Assembly (NCBI GenBank): GCA_016185305.1
Contig: JACPNV010000059.1
Coordinates: 1 to 64,000 of the forward strand
Origin: Actinomycetota bacterium
Lineage (GTDB): Bacteria > Actinomycetota > Acidimicrobiia > Acidimicrobiales > Acidimicrobilacustridaceae
Direction of reading: 5' to 3'
Length of the DNA stretch: 64,000 nt
The first letter of the stretch is position 1. Each line of letters begins with the position of its first letter. Positions 49,775 to 57,686 of this stretch are shown here, in pieces. The translations under genes were made by a program, and so were the position numbers. The notes beneath the pieces are model-generated. The model saw only the letters and a program-made list of their open reading frames with translations. It was not told where the DNA came from and searched no databases.

Positions 49775-51217
49775 CTACTCGCCAAGACCGATGATTCGGG
49801 GCTGGCCGGCGCCCGGCGGACCACCGCGGTTGCCACCCGACACGATGACCGACCCGAGCAGCCGGCCGCAGTACTGCGGCTTTCCCCCGCCCTGCTGCTT
49901 GATCGGGTTGTCGCAGCTCTTGCCGACCGGATTGCCGTTGGCTCCCAGGTTGACGCCCTTGTCGTCGGTGAACTGGCCGTAGTTGAAGCTGCCGCTGCCA
50001 TCGCCGTAGACCATCCACGCGGTCCAAGCCACGACATGTTCGTAGGAGCTGTTCGTGTAGCCCGGGTCGCAAACCCCGGTCTGGCTCTTCCCTGTGCACT
50101 TCAGCACGGCGCCCGTCGAGTCGTAGCTGGACGACCCGGTTCCCCCTCCGAAGTCGGCGATGGGGATGAGCATGGCGCAGCCCCTGAACTCCGTGTCGCC
50201 TGGCTGGCACGGCGTGATGCCGGCCACCGCCAGCGAGATCGTGTTCTCGAAGCCGTTGCCGGTGGTGATGCCGGTGTAGTACGGCATGGTCCCGATCGAC
50301 TTGCCGTCGCCCTTGCCCTTGAACGTCGACGAGTCGAGCCCGCACGAGGGGACCTGGGCGTCCTGGATCGTGTAGTACTTGTACTTCCCGACCCAAGAGG
50401 CCGGAACGCCGTCCGACGAGATGAACTTGAGGGCGTTCTTGTTGTCGGTTTGCCTCGTGCCCCACACATGCAAGTCCTGTTTGTCGAGCAGGTCGTAGGA
50501 GAAGTCGTTGCCCTGGCTCGCGTTTTGCCGTACCCCGCAGACGACGAAGGGTGAGCCGGTGCCGCCCCCGAACGAGTAGCTGAAGGCCTTGGCCGGGCGG
50601 GTCGCCGCCGTCTGGGCATAACCGGCGGCGCCGGCGAAGTAGGTCTTCCGGGTGGCCTTGGACCGAACTTCGACGCCGCCCGCGGGGGGGTTGGCATTGT
50701 TGACCCAGGACTGGACCGATGTCGAGCCGTACGTCGTCGAGCACATGTCCAAGCCATCGGTGTCGGAGCCAGGAGAGATCCTCGTGGTGTTGCCGCTCGA
50801 GTCTGGGAACGAGATGATCCAGCACCGCACGCCGCCGGTGCTGTTGTCCGCGCCGCTCGCCCGACCGATCGTCTTGGCCTGGCTGGCGATGCTCGTGTAG
50901 TTCGTCTTCTGATCGAAGAGGATGCCGTCGAGGATGCGAACCGCCGCCATGGCGCCCGAGTCGGCTGCGTTCTGCGACTGGCGCCCGGACTGGTAGGCCT
51001 GCCCGCCGTCGATGGCGAGGGCGGCGAAGATCAGGAGGACGACGAGCAGGAGCGCCATCCAGATGATGGTCACACCGTCATCGCCCATGAGCCGACCACG
51101 GCGAGTCGCATCGCCGGAAAGGCGTACCGTCGCACCTGGAGCGTCGGGGCCCGGCGGCGGCGAACTCGATGCCCGCCGCGGATGGCTGTTCAAGGGAACC
51201 ACCTTCTTCCAACCCAT
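49775..51217 (-). CDS. TadG-like pseudopilin/surface protein
   Basis: A 480-residue protein. A short charged head is followed by a Tad-type hydrophobic N-terminal helix (GDDGVTIIWMALLLVVLLIF) and the usual AIDGGQAYQSGRQSQNAADSGAMAA (the NAADSGA signature of TadG/DUF2134 proteins). A large external region with six or more Cys, Gly/Ser-rich, follows. Starts ATG 51217, sharing its first base with the stop of the TadE gene before it. Third gene of the pilus-like set; no tadA, tadB or tadC is in the window. Confidence 0.85.
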   Translation of the reverse strand: MGWKKVVPLNSHPRRASSSPPPGPDAPGATVRLSGDATRRGRLMGDDGVTIIWMALLLVVLLIFAALAIDGGQAYQSGRQSQNAADSGAMAAVRILDGILFDQKTNYTSIASQAKTIGRASGADNSTGGVRCWIISFPDSSGNTTRISPGSDTDGLDMCSTTYGSTSVQSWVNNANPPAGGVEVRSKATRKTYFAGAAGYAQTAATRPAKAFSYSFGGGTGSPFVVCGVRQNASQGNDFSYDLLDKQDLHVWGTRQTDNKNALKFISSDGVPASWVGKYKYYTIQDAQVPSCGLDSSTFKGKGDGKSIGTMPYYTGITTGNGFENTISLAVAGITPCQPGDTEFRGCAMLIPIADFGGGTGSSSYDSTGAVLKCTGKSQTGVCDPGYTNSSYEHVVAWTAWMVYGDGSGSFNYGQFTDDKGVNLGANGNPVGKSCDNPIKQQGGGKPQYCGRLLGSVIVSGGNRGGPPGAGQPRIIGLGE

Positions 51218-51702
51218 CAGAGCATCATCTGCGCAGACGAGAAGTAGGTCTTCGTGTTGCCGATGAAGGTCCGCCCGATGATGGTGAGTGGACTGTGCGT
51301 AAGCGACACCGAGACGTAGATCGAATCCACGCCCCTCACGGCTGAACCACACGCCATCGGGGTCGTCGAGATCCCCTGGCGACACTGGACGGTGATGCTG
51401 TCGAGCGATGTGCCGGCAAGTCGCGAGCGGGCCGCGGTACAGATCGACGCGAAGTCAGAGGACGTGGACGGGCAGGCGGCCCCGCCGGAGACGCTGCCCG
51501 CTGCCGTCGTGTAGGAGGTGACGATGCCTTTCCGGGCACCATCTCGTGCAGCGGAGGAGAGCTGCGAGGTCTTCAGCTCCACGAATCCGAAGTCGATGAG
51601 GGCCATGACCAGCGACAGGACCAGCGGCATGGCGAAGGCCGCCTCCACCACTGCCGCGCCGCCGTCGCCGCGCATCCTCCGGGTCACGGATCGCTCGCTC
51701 AT
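51217..51702 (-). CDS. TadE-like minor pilin
   Basis: A 161-residue TadE-family protein. A short Arg-rich head (MSERSVTRRMRGDGGAAVVE) precedes the conserved Glu and hydrophobic helix (AAFAMPLVLSLVMALIDFGF); the external part has four Cys. GAAVVEAAFAMPL is the prepilin-like helix start. The start at 51702 overlaps the preceding TadE stop by four bases (ATGA). Forms an operon with its neighbours. Confidence 0.88.
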   Translation of the reverse strand: MSERSVTRRMRGDGGAAVVEAAFAMPLVLSLVMALIDFGFVELKTSQLSSAARDGARKGIVTSYTTAAGSVSGGAACPSTSSDFASICTAARSRLAGTSLDSITVQCRQGISTTPMACGSAVRGVDSIYVSVSLTHSPLTIIGRTFIGNTKTYFSSAQMML

Positions 51703-52181
51703 GTTGCCCCCTGCGCGGCGACGTATTCGAATCCCCCGACGGTCACCGGGTTGCCGGTGATCCTGGACACCAACGGCGTGATGATCGTCATCGTCTTGGT
51801 GACCTTGACGCGAATGATGTAACCGGACGTCGCCGGGCTGGCGCATGTAGGAGTGGAAACCGCAACTCCGGAGGTGTTGAACCACTGGACGGCGACCGAC
51901 GGGCCGGTGACCGCCGGATCTTCGGCCTTCGCCACCTTCGTGATGTCATCGCCGCTCGAGCAGTTCACGCGCCCCGAGTTGAACTGCGCGTAGCTCGCGC
52001 CTTCGCGGGCCATGTTGGTGAGCCGGTTCTTCAGCGCCCACGCACGGCCCAGATCGATCGTGCCGAACACGAGGACGGCGAGCCACGGCAACAAGAGGGC
52101 CAGCTCGATGACTGCCCCCCCAGAGTCGCCCCGGGCGCGCTCGCGCGCGAGACGGGAGCGAGCGGCTCGCACATTCGCCAT
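51699..52181 (-). CDS. TadE-like minor pilin
   Basis: A 160-residue TadE-family protein: Arg-rich head (MANVRAARSRLARERARGDS), then GGAVIELALLLPWLAVLVFG with the conserved Glu and a hydrophobic helix, and an external domain with two Cys. First gene of the TadE-TadE-TadG operon. The start is uncertain: ATG 52181 is preferred, an in-frame ATG at 52235 also possible. Presumed processed by a prepilin peptidase encoded elsewhere. Confidence 0.85.
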   Translation of the reverse strand: MANVRAARSRLARERARGDSGGAVIELALLLPWLAVLVFGTIDLGRAWALKNRLTNMAREGASYAQFNSGRVNCSSGDDITKVAKAEDPAVTGPSVAVQWFNTSGVAVSTPTCASPATSGYIIRVKVTKTMTIITPLVSRITGNPVTVGGFEYVAAQGAT

Positions 52182-52657
52182 GAGCCGCCCACGGCGCTGG
52201 TTCTGGACCTCTGAGATCTCCGAGTCTTGGTGCATGATTGGATACCGCGATTGCGGTGAAGCGGAACTAGCCGGGTCCCCCCGTCCGGGGGGTTCCGAAC
52301 AGATAATGATGACGATCGGCTTCGCTCGTTCCCGCCGCCGGTGAGGGTGCTTCGGTGCACGCGCGCTTGAGATCATCGACAGCCTCGTCGAGGCCGTAGG
52401 TCCCACGAGTTGCGCGCCTGGTGCTGAAATCGCTCATCTCCACCAAACATCGCCTCGTGGGTCGGGATCGATACCGGCAGAGCGGCAAATGGGCCCATCG
52501 ACCCGCCCGATCTGAATGACCTTCAGCACTTGGTGATGACGAACACCGATCACTCGACGAGTTTCAACACTCTCGGCTGTCCCGGCAGGGTGATGAAGTC
52601 ACCGGCCTTGCCACCAGCGATGATCATCTGGGACTGTCCCAGGAGCAGACCGCAGTC
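52182..52657. other. Intergenic region with in-frame tail after an amber stop
   Basis: Holds the TadE operon promoter and a GC hairpin (CCCCCC 52277-52282, GGGGGG 52287-52292). On the minus strand 52550-52657 continues, in the frame of the upstream gene and beyond its TAG stop, for 35 sense codons that look coding (GQSQMIIAGGKAGDFITLPG). Either a lost C-terminus or a tiny separate frame. No other gene seen. Confidence 0.4.
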
Positions 52658-53275
52658 CTAGTTGCCTCGGGCTGCGCCCCCAAAGGCCTGGCCGGGGTTG
52701 GGTCCCCCGAGGCCGGGCGCGTTCTCGGAGTTGCCGGGCTGCTTCGCCTGACCCGGCGCGTTCTCGGCGTTTCCGGGGTTCGGGCCGCCCAAGCTGGGAG
52801 CCTGTTCGGACTGACCGGGGCTGGCCGGGTCGCCCGACCCGTCCCGCGACCGGTTCGAGGGGGGTGTGTCGTCGGGTGACGTGACACCCCCCTGCGCACC
52901 GGCCGGCACCTCGGTCCCCGGAGGCGAGGACGGTCGGTCGTCCGCGCCTTGGGGGATGTGGATGCCGAGAGGGCGAACCGCGGAGGAGATCGGTCGCTGC
53001 ACAAGGTCAGGCAGGACGCCAGCCGCCGCAAGGCCACCGGTTGCGATCACCAGACCGCCGCCGATGCCACCTGCGAGCAGCGCGGCGCGACCACGATGCT
53101 GCGAACTGATCTTCTCGGACGGAACACCAACTTCGAACATGGCTTCGAGATGCTGGTACTCGATCACCCGAGGGATCGGGCGGATGTACGCGACTCGGAG
53201 ATCGTCGACGATCACGGCCACGGCGCCGGAACTCCCGGTATCGAGTTCATCGTGCCGATGGGTCGATCGCATCAT
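52658..53275 (-). CDS. Membrane protein with GGPNPGN repeats, orphan paralogue of the sigma partner
   Basis: A 205-residue paralogue of the protein at 46638: cytoplasmic head (VIVDDLRVAYIRPIPRVIEY), hydrophobic segment (LLAGGIGGGLVIATGGLAAA), conserved GVLPDLVQRPISSAVRPLGI, then a Gly/Asn/Pro-rich tail with GGPNPGNAENAPGQ units. No sigma factor adjoins it. The tail is shorter, and coding-like sequence persists past its TAG stop. Start ATG 53275 or 53272; no clear ribosome site. The pair brackets the Tad-like surface operon. Confidence 0.68.
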   Translation of the reverse strand: MMRSTHRHDELDTGSSGAVAVIVDDLRVAYIRPIPRVIEYQHLEAMFEVGVPSEKISSQHRGRAALLAGGIGGGLVIATGGLAAAGVLPDLVQRPISSAVRPLGIHIPQGADDRPSSPPGTEVPAGAQGGVTSPDDTPPSNRSRDGSGDPASPGQSEQAPSLGGPNPGNAENAPGQAKQPGNSENAPGLGGPNPGQAFGGAARGN

Positions 53276-53355
53276 GAAGAGATCGGTGCAGACCACCCTC
53301 GCCGATACGGCCAAGGCGAACATCTTCGGTCCGCGCCGCCCGGGAGACCAAGATC

Positions 53356-53392
53356 GAAAAAGGGGCAGGACCCCGCTGAGCGAGGCCCTGCC
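53356..53392 (-). terminator. Rho-independent terminator of the Ltp/DUF35/SDR operon
   Basis: On the minus strand a 14-bp stem with two G-U pairs (53392-53379 with 53377-53364), followed by CC and a TTTTT run (about 53361-53357). It lies about 93 bases after the SDR stop at 53485, closing the five-gene operon that begins at 57526. Confidence 0.7.
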
Positions 53393-53484
53393 ATGCACCT
53401 TCTTCGGATAGAAGTCACTGGAGCAATCGGCGGGAATCGCGGGCGCGATACCGGCCCGATCCGGAAATCTCGCGAAGGGCCAGG

Positions 53485-54267
53485 CTAGAGAAGGCCGAGG
53501 TCGCCGGTCGTCTGCCCGCCGTCGACGACGAACTCCGCGCCGGTGCAGTACGACGACTCGTCCGACGCGAGGAACAGCACCAGTTGGGCCACATCGTCGG
53601 GAGTGCCCAGGCGCTTGATCGGGAGCCGGTCGACGAAGCGATCGAACGCCTCGGTGGGCAGGTCGTCATCGATCTCGCCACCGATCGTGCGGATCATGGG
53701 CGTATCGATCGAGCCGGGGTGTACCGAGTTCACCCGGATGCCGTACGGGCCGAGGTCGATGGCGGCCGCTTTGGTCAGGCCCCGCACGGCGAACTTGCTG
53801 GCGACGTAGGCGGCGGTGCCGGGCGTCCCCCCGAGCCCCGACGTCGAGGAGATGTTGACGATCGAGCCCCCACCCGCGTCGCGCAAGGCCGACGTCGCCG
53901 CTTTCATGCCGAGAAACACACCAACGAGGTTGATGTCGATGACCCTGCGGAACATCTCGACGGTCTCGTGCTGCACTTTCGCGAACCGCACGATGCCGGC
54001 GTTGTTCACCAGGATGTCGAGCCGCCCGAACCGCTCGACCGCCGCGCCGACTGCATCGGCCCAGGCCTGTTCGTCGGTGACGTCGTGCGTCGTGAAGGCA
54101 GCCTCGTCACCGAGCTCCTTGGCCACCGCCTCGCCGTCTTCGGTGAGGATGTCGGTGAGCATCACCGCCGCGCCTTGGGACACGAACAGGCGCGCTTCCG
54201 CGGCGCCCTGGCCGCGCGCGGCTCCCGTGATGAGCGCGACCTTCCCTTCGAGCCGTCCGCAGTCCAT
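53485..54267 (-). CDS. Short-chain dehydrogenase/reductase (steroid-dehydrogenase-like)
   Basis: A 260-residue SDR: TGAARGQGAAEARLF (TGxxxGxG), NNAGIVRF, catalytic Ser in IVNISSTSGL, Tyr-x-x-x-Lys in YVASKFAVRG, and the NSVHPGSIDTPM loop. The pattern is that of 3alpha/20beta-hydroxysteroid and 2,5-cyclohexanediol-type dehydrogenases. It begins 7 bases after the Ltp-like stop at 54275, so it is the last gene of the operon, in keeping with oxidation of a hydroxyacyl or hydroxysteroid intermediate. ATG 54267. Confidence 0.92.
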   Translation of the reverse strand: MDCGRLEGKVALITGAARGQGAAEARLFVSQGAAVMLTDILTEDGEAVAKELGDEAAFTTHDVTDEQAWADAVGAAVERFGRLDILVNNAGIVRFAKVQHETVEMFRRVIDINLVGVFLGMKAATSALRDAGGGSIVNISSTSGLGGTPGTAAYVASKFAVRGLTKAAAIDLGPYGIRVNSVHPGSIDTPMIRTIGGEIDDDLPTEAFDRFVDRLPIKRLGTPDDVAQLVLFLASDESSYCTGAEFVVDGGQTTGDLGLL

Positions 54268-54274
54268 GGCCGGA

Positions 54275-55444
54275 TCAGGGCTTCTCGGCGCCGACGATCC
54301 ACATGGCGAAGAACTGCGAACCGCCGCCATACGCGTGGCCGAGAGCCGTCCGCACGCCATCGACCTGGTGCTCACCGGCTTGGCCGCGCACCTGCATCGC
54401 GGCCTCCGCGAACCGCAGCATGCCGCTGGCACCGATGGGGTTGGATGACAGCACGCCGCCCGACATGTTCACCGGGAGATCGCCGTCGAGCTGGGTCGCG
54501 CCGCTCTCGACCATCTTCCATCCCTCACCGACGCCCGCGAAGTGGAGGTTCTCGAGCCACATCGGTTCGAACCACGAGAACGGTACGTACATCTCGACGC
54601 AGTCGATCTCGTCGCGCGGGTGGGCGATGCCAGCTTGCTTGTAGACGTCCCACGCGCATTCCTGGCCGCCTCGCGGGTTGACCTGATCGCGGCCCGCGAA
54701 CATCGTCGGCTCGCTGCGGAGCGCGGTGCCCTTCACCCATGCCGGTGGGCGACCGTCAGACGCCGCCGCGTCGCCGCCCTTCTCGTTGGTGATCACCAGC
54801 GCGCACGCACCGTCGGAAGAGGGGCAGGTCTCGGAGTAGCGGATCGGGTCCCAGAGCATCATCGACTCCTTCACCGAGTCGAAGGTGATCTCGTGCTCGT
54901 GCAGATGGGCATAGGGGTTCTTCAGCGCGTTCAATCGGTCTTTGAGCGCAACGAGGATGCCGATGTGATCGGGCGCACCCGTGCGGCGGATGTAGGAGCG
55001 GATGTGCGGCGCGAAGTAGCCGCCCGCGCCGGCGTGCATCGGCGGCTGGAAGGGCATCGACACCGACAGCGCCCACATGGCCTCGCTCTCGGACTGCTTC
55101 TCGAACGCAACCGTCAAGACTCGTTCGTGGATTCCGGCGGCGACGAGGTCTTGCGCCACGATCGCCGTGGACCCACCCACCGACCCCGCGGTGTGCACCC
55201 GGAACATCGGCTTGCCCACCGCGCCGAGCGCGTCGGCCAGGTAGAGCTCGGGCATCATCACGCCCTCGAAGAAGTCGGGCGCCTTGCCGATGACGACGGC
55301 GTCGATGTCGGCCCATGACATCTGCGCGTCTTCGAGCGCGCGCTCTGCCGCCTGGCGCACCACACCAGCGATCGATCCGTCGTTCGTGGCCTGATGCTTG
55401 GTCTGGCCGGTACCGACGATGGCTACGCGTTCGCTTCCCATCAT
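54275..55444 (-). CDS. Thiolase-like lipid-transfer protein (Ltp3/SCPx-like), no catalytic Cys
   Basis: A 389-residue thiolase-fold protein: VAIVGTGQTKHQATNDGSIA at the start, HTAGSVGGSTAIVAQDLVAA where active thiolases carry the nucleophilic Cys, and GHAYGGGSQFFAMWIVG at the end. Loss of the Cys and the GGGSQF tail are features of SCPx-type Ltp proteins that act with DUF35 partners in sterol side-chain aldol cleavage. The ATG at 55444 overlaps the previous stop (ATGA). The gene order DUF35-Ltp-Ltp resembles Rv3521-Rv3522-Rv3523 of Mycobacterium tuberculosis (recalled, not searched). Confidence 0.85.
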   Translation of the reverse strand: MMGSERVAIVGTGQTKHQATNDGSIAGVVRQAAERALEDAQMSWADIDAVVIGKAPDFFEGVMMPELYLADALGAVGKPMFRVHTAGSVGGSTAIVAQDLVAAGIHERVLTVAFEKQSESEAMWALSVSMPFQPPMHAGAGGYFAPHIRSYIRRTGAPDHIGILVALKDRLNALKNPYAHLHEHEITFDSVKESMMLWDPIRYSETCPSSDGACALVITNEKGGDAAASDGRPPAWVKGTALRSEPTMFAGRDQVNPRGGQECAWDVYKQAGIAHPRDEIDCVEMYVPFSWFEPMWLENLHFAGVGEGWKMVESGATQLDGDLPVNMSGGVLSSNPIGASGMLRFAEAAMQVRGQAGEHQVDGVRTALGHAYGGGSQFFAMWIVGAEKP

Positions 55445-56496
55445 TCGCCTTCCAGGACGCACACGAGGTTCTGTTGCAGGCACGGACCGGAGGTCGCATG
55501 CGCCACCGCTCGGCTGGCCTCGCCGTTGGTGACTCGGTTCGCCGCCTCACCCATGCGGATCAAGCCGGCGGTCATCATCGGGTTGGCGCAGAGCGCGCCG
55601 CCCGACGGGTTGATCGAGACACCATCGCTCAGGCCAAGTGCATCCCGGAGGATGAGCTCTTGGTGCGTGAACGGTGCGTGGAGCTCGGCGAGGTCGACCG
55701 GCTTGTCGCCAACACCGGCCTTGGCGGCCGCTTGCTTGGTCGACACCGACGTGGTGAGGTCACGGCTGCCGAGCGCATGCGGTTCGATGCGATGGTCGAA
55801 GCCCCGGATCCAGGCCGGGTGCTCGCTCAGCTCGCGTGCGGCGCCGTCCGCCGCAAGCACCACGACGGCGGCGCCATCGGAGATCGGCGGGCAATCGTGC
55901 TTGCGCAGTGGCGCCACGAACTCCGGTTCGCTCAACAGCGCGGCCACCTCGGCGTCGCCCGAGAGCTGGGCGTACGGGTTGGCCTTGGCGTTGCGCCGGC
56001 TGGCCGCGGCGACCTCGGCCATCTGCTCGGCGGAGAACGCACCCGCCTCCAGCCCCACTCGCGCTTGCAGCGCCGCCAGCGAGACCGGGTCGACCCACAA
56101 CGGACCGAGGTAGTACGGGTCGAGCTGGCGGCTCAGCACCTTGCGGATGTCGCCCGGTGACGACTTGCCGTAGGCGTAGACGAGGGCGATGTCGGCCTTG
56201 CCGGCCTGCATCTTCACCCAGGCTTCGTACACCGCCCACGCGCCGTCCATGTCGACGTGCGACTCCGAGATGGGTGGCCACGGACCGAACGCGTCGAGCG
56301 ACATGACGAACGAGAACGGCTGCCCGGCGAGATAGTCGGAGCTGCCCGAGCAGACGAAGTCAACGCGGTCCTTCTTGACGCCAGCGCCATCGAGGGCTTC
56401 GCCGAGGATCGGCATGAGCATCTCGACCTCGTTGATGTCAGAGACCGCCCGCTGATGCTTGGTCTGCGCGAACGAGATGATCGCGACGTCACGCAT
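55441..56496 (-). CDS. Thiolase-like lipid-transfer protein (Ltp4-like), no catalytic Cys
   Basis: A 351-residue thiolase-fold protein: DVAIISFAQTKHQRAVSDIN, SHVDMDGAWAVYEAWVKMQA in place of the Cys region, INPSGGALCANPMMTAGLIR, and the C-terminal HATSGPCLQQNLVCVLEG. The N-terminal nucleophile is missing, as in its neighbour, so the pair probably forms a heteromeric aldolase or acyl-carrier complex with DUF35 proteins. The ATG at 56496 shares a base with the DUF35 stop; an adjacent GTG at 56499 is possible. Sterol side-chain role inferred. Confidence 0.85.
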   Translation of the reverse strand: MRDVAIISFAQTKHQRAVSDINEVEMLMPILGEALDGAGVKKDRVDFVCSGSSDYLAGQPFSFVMSLDAFGPWPPISESHVDMDGAWAVYEAWVKMQAGKADIALVYAYGKSSPGDIRKVLSRQLDPYYLGPLWVDPVSLAALQARVGLEAGAFSAEQMAEVAAASRRNAKANPYAQLSGDAEVAALLSEPEFVAPLRKHDCPPISDGAAVVVLAADGAARELSEHPAWIRGFDHRIEPHALGSRDLTTSVSTKQAAAKAGVGDKPVDLAELHAPFTHQELILRDALGLSDGVSINPSGGALCANPMMTAGLIRMGEAANRVTNGEASRAVAHATSGPCLQQNLVCVLEGE

Positions 56497-57017
56497 CACG
56501 CATTCTCCTTGTACGAGTCGTACGGGGCATCAGGCTCGCCGTTGGGACGGAAGTACTTGATCGACTCGAGGGTGTGGCTGATCTCGCCGTCGGGAACCCA
56601 CACCGCCTCGACCCGCATACCCATGTGCACCTCGTCGTAGGGCACCTCCTGGATGAGGTGCATGATAGGGATGTCTGAGCCGTCGAGCTGGATGAGCGCA
56701 CCGACGTAGGGGATCTCCATGAGGTTGGCCATGAACGGAACGTTCACCACGCAGAACGAGACGATCGTGCCCGTGTGGCCGAGCTCGACCTCTTCTTCAG
56801 TCGCGACGCCGTCGGTCGGGCACGAGCCGCGGGGCGGCACGTAGACCTTCTTGCAGACGGGGCAGCGCTGGCCGACGAGCCGCTTCCTCTCGACCTCCTT
56901 CAAGAAGCGGGAGGCGGCCCGGCCCGGCGTGTACTGGTAGGTGAGGCTGGCGAAGGTGCGGATCGATCGAACGGGCTCGACACCCTCGAGACGTTCGGGG
57001 AGTTGGATGTCGCTCAC
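56496..57017 (-). CDS. DUF35 OB-fold protein with rubredoxin-like zinc ribbon
   Basis: A 173-residue DUF35 protein. An N-terminal helical hook (FASLTYQYTPGRAASRFLKE) is followed by a zinc ribbon with CPVCKKVYVPPRGSCPTDG (CxxC; only one further Cys close by, so the fourth ligand is unclear) and an OB fold (GTIVSFCVVNVPFMANLMEI, PYVGALIQLDGSDIPIMHLI). DUF35 proteins bind acyl-CoA chains and pair with Ltp thiolase-like subunits. The GTG at 57017 overlaps the preceding gene's stop by four bases (GTGA). Confidence 0.88.
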   Translation of the reverse strand: MSDIQLPERLEGVEPVRSIRTFASLTYQYTPGRAASRFLKEVERKRLVGQRCPVCKKVYVPPRGSCPTDGVATEEEVELGHTGTIVSFCVVNVPFMANLMEIPYVGALIQLDGSDIPIMHLIQEVPYDEVHMGMRVEAVWVPDGEISHTLESIKYFRPNGEPDAPYDSYKENA

Positions 57018-57526
57018 GCCTGGCCCCCCGGGACGAAGCACTCGATATCGAGGATGTGGCCCTCGCGGTACGTGCGGACCGCACCCTTCGGATCGGTCTG
57101 CTCTTCCTCGCTGGCACCGGCCGGTTTCGCCGGCAGCCACTTGGCCCTCACTCGCATGCCGGTGCTGATCTTGGACGGGTCGCCACCGGTGTCGACCGCG
57201 TGGACCATCGGCGTGTCGGCGCCGTCGAGCTTGATCAACGCGTAGGCGAAGGGCCGGCCCAACGGCTGCCCGTCGAGCGGCTCACCAACCCATGCCCAGC
57301 TCCTGACCTCGCCCGTGTCGCCCACCTCGACGAGCTCGGTCAACGACTCCGACGTGTGCGGGTCGTACTCGACCGGCGGGACGATGACCGTGCCGTCTCT
57401 GGCCACGATGCCGACGATGAAGCCCTCCCGCAGCGCGGTGAAGAAGGCGCCGATGACGGGACCGGTCGTTCGGCTGAACGGGTACTCCACGACATTGGGC
57501 GCCCGGAGCACATCTTGGTCTGCCAT
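57014..57526 (-). CDS. DUF35 OB-fold protein without zinc ribbon
   Basis: A 170-residue DUF35-type protein, first gene of the operon. It has the OB fold (GEVRSWAWVGEPLDGQPLGR, PFAYALIKLDGADTPMVHAV, MRVRAKWLPAKPAG) but its N-terminal part (FFTALREGFIVGIVARDGTV) lacks the Cys pairs. Two adjacent DUF35 proteins, one with and one without zinc, recall split ChsH2-like acyl-CoA-binding partners. A strong GAGGAGG stands before the ATG at 57526. A degenerate KstR-type operator lies 85 bases upstream. Confidence 0.85.
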   Translation of the reverse strand: MADQDVLRAPNVVEYPFSRTTGPVIGAFFTALREGFIVGIVARDGTVIVPPVEYDPHTSESLTELVEVGDTGEVRSWAWVGEPLDGQPLGRPFAYALIKLDGADTPMVHAVDTGGDPSKISTGMRVRAKWLPAKPAGASEEEQTDPKGAVRTYREGHILDIECFVPGGQA

Positions 57527-57606
57527 CTGTCCTCCTCGTCCATCCGGTGATGGGCCGGCGTGACGCGCGCGGAGGCTGCATCCAGGGCCCAAACGACTGT
57601 TGGGGC

Positions 57607-57624
57607 AGAATAGAACAGATTTCA
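57607..57624 (-). promoter_or_regulatory. Degenerate KstR-type operator overlapping -10 of the Ltp/DUF35 operon
   Basis: Read on the minus strand, TGAAATCTGTTCTA (57624-57611) fits TnnAACnnGTTnnA except for one base. Its terminal TA begins a -10 hexamer TATTCT (57612-57607), the same phase as at 30464 and 44742. It would control the operon starting at 57526. Confidence 0.5.
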
Positions 57625-57686
57625 GTTTTCCGCCAGATGGGGCAGGTCAGTTGCACGATCGCCCGCCGTTGCGGGCGAGTGAGCTC

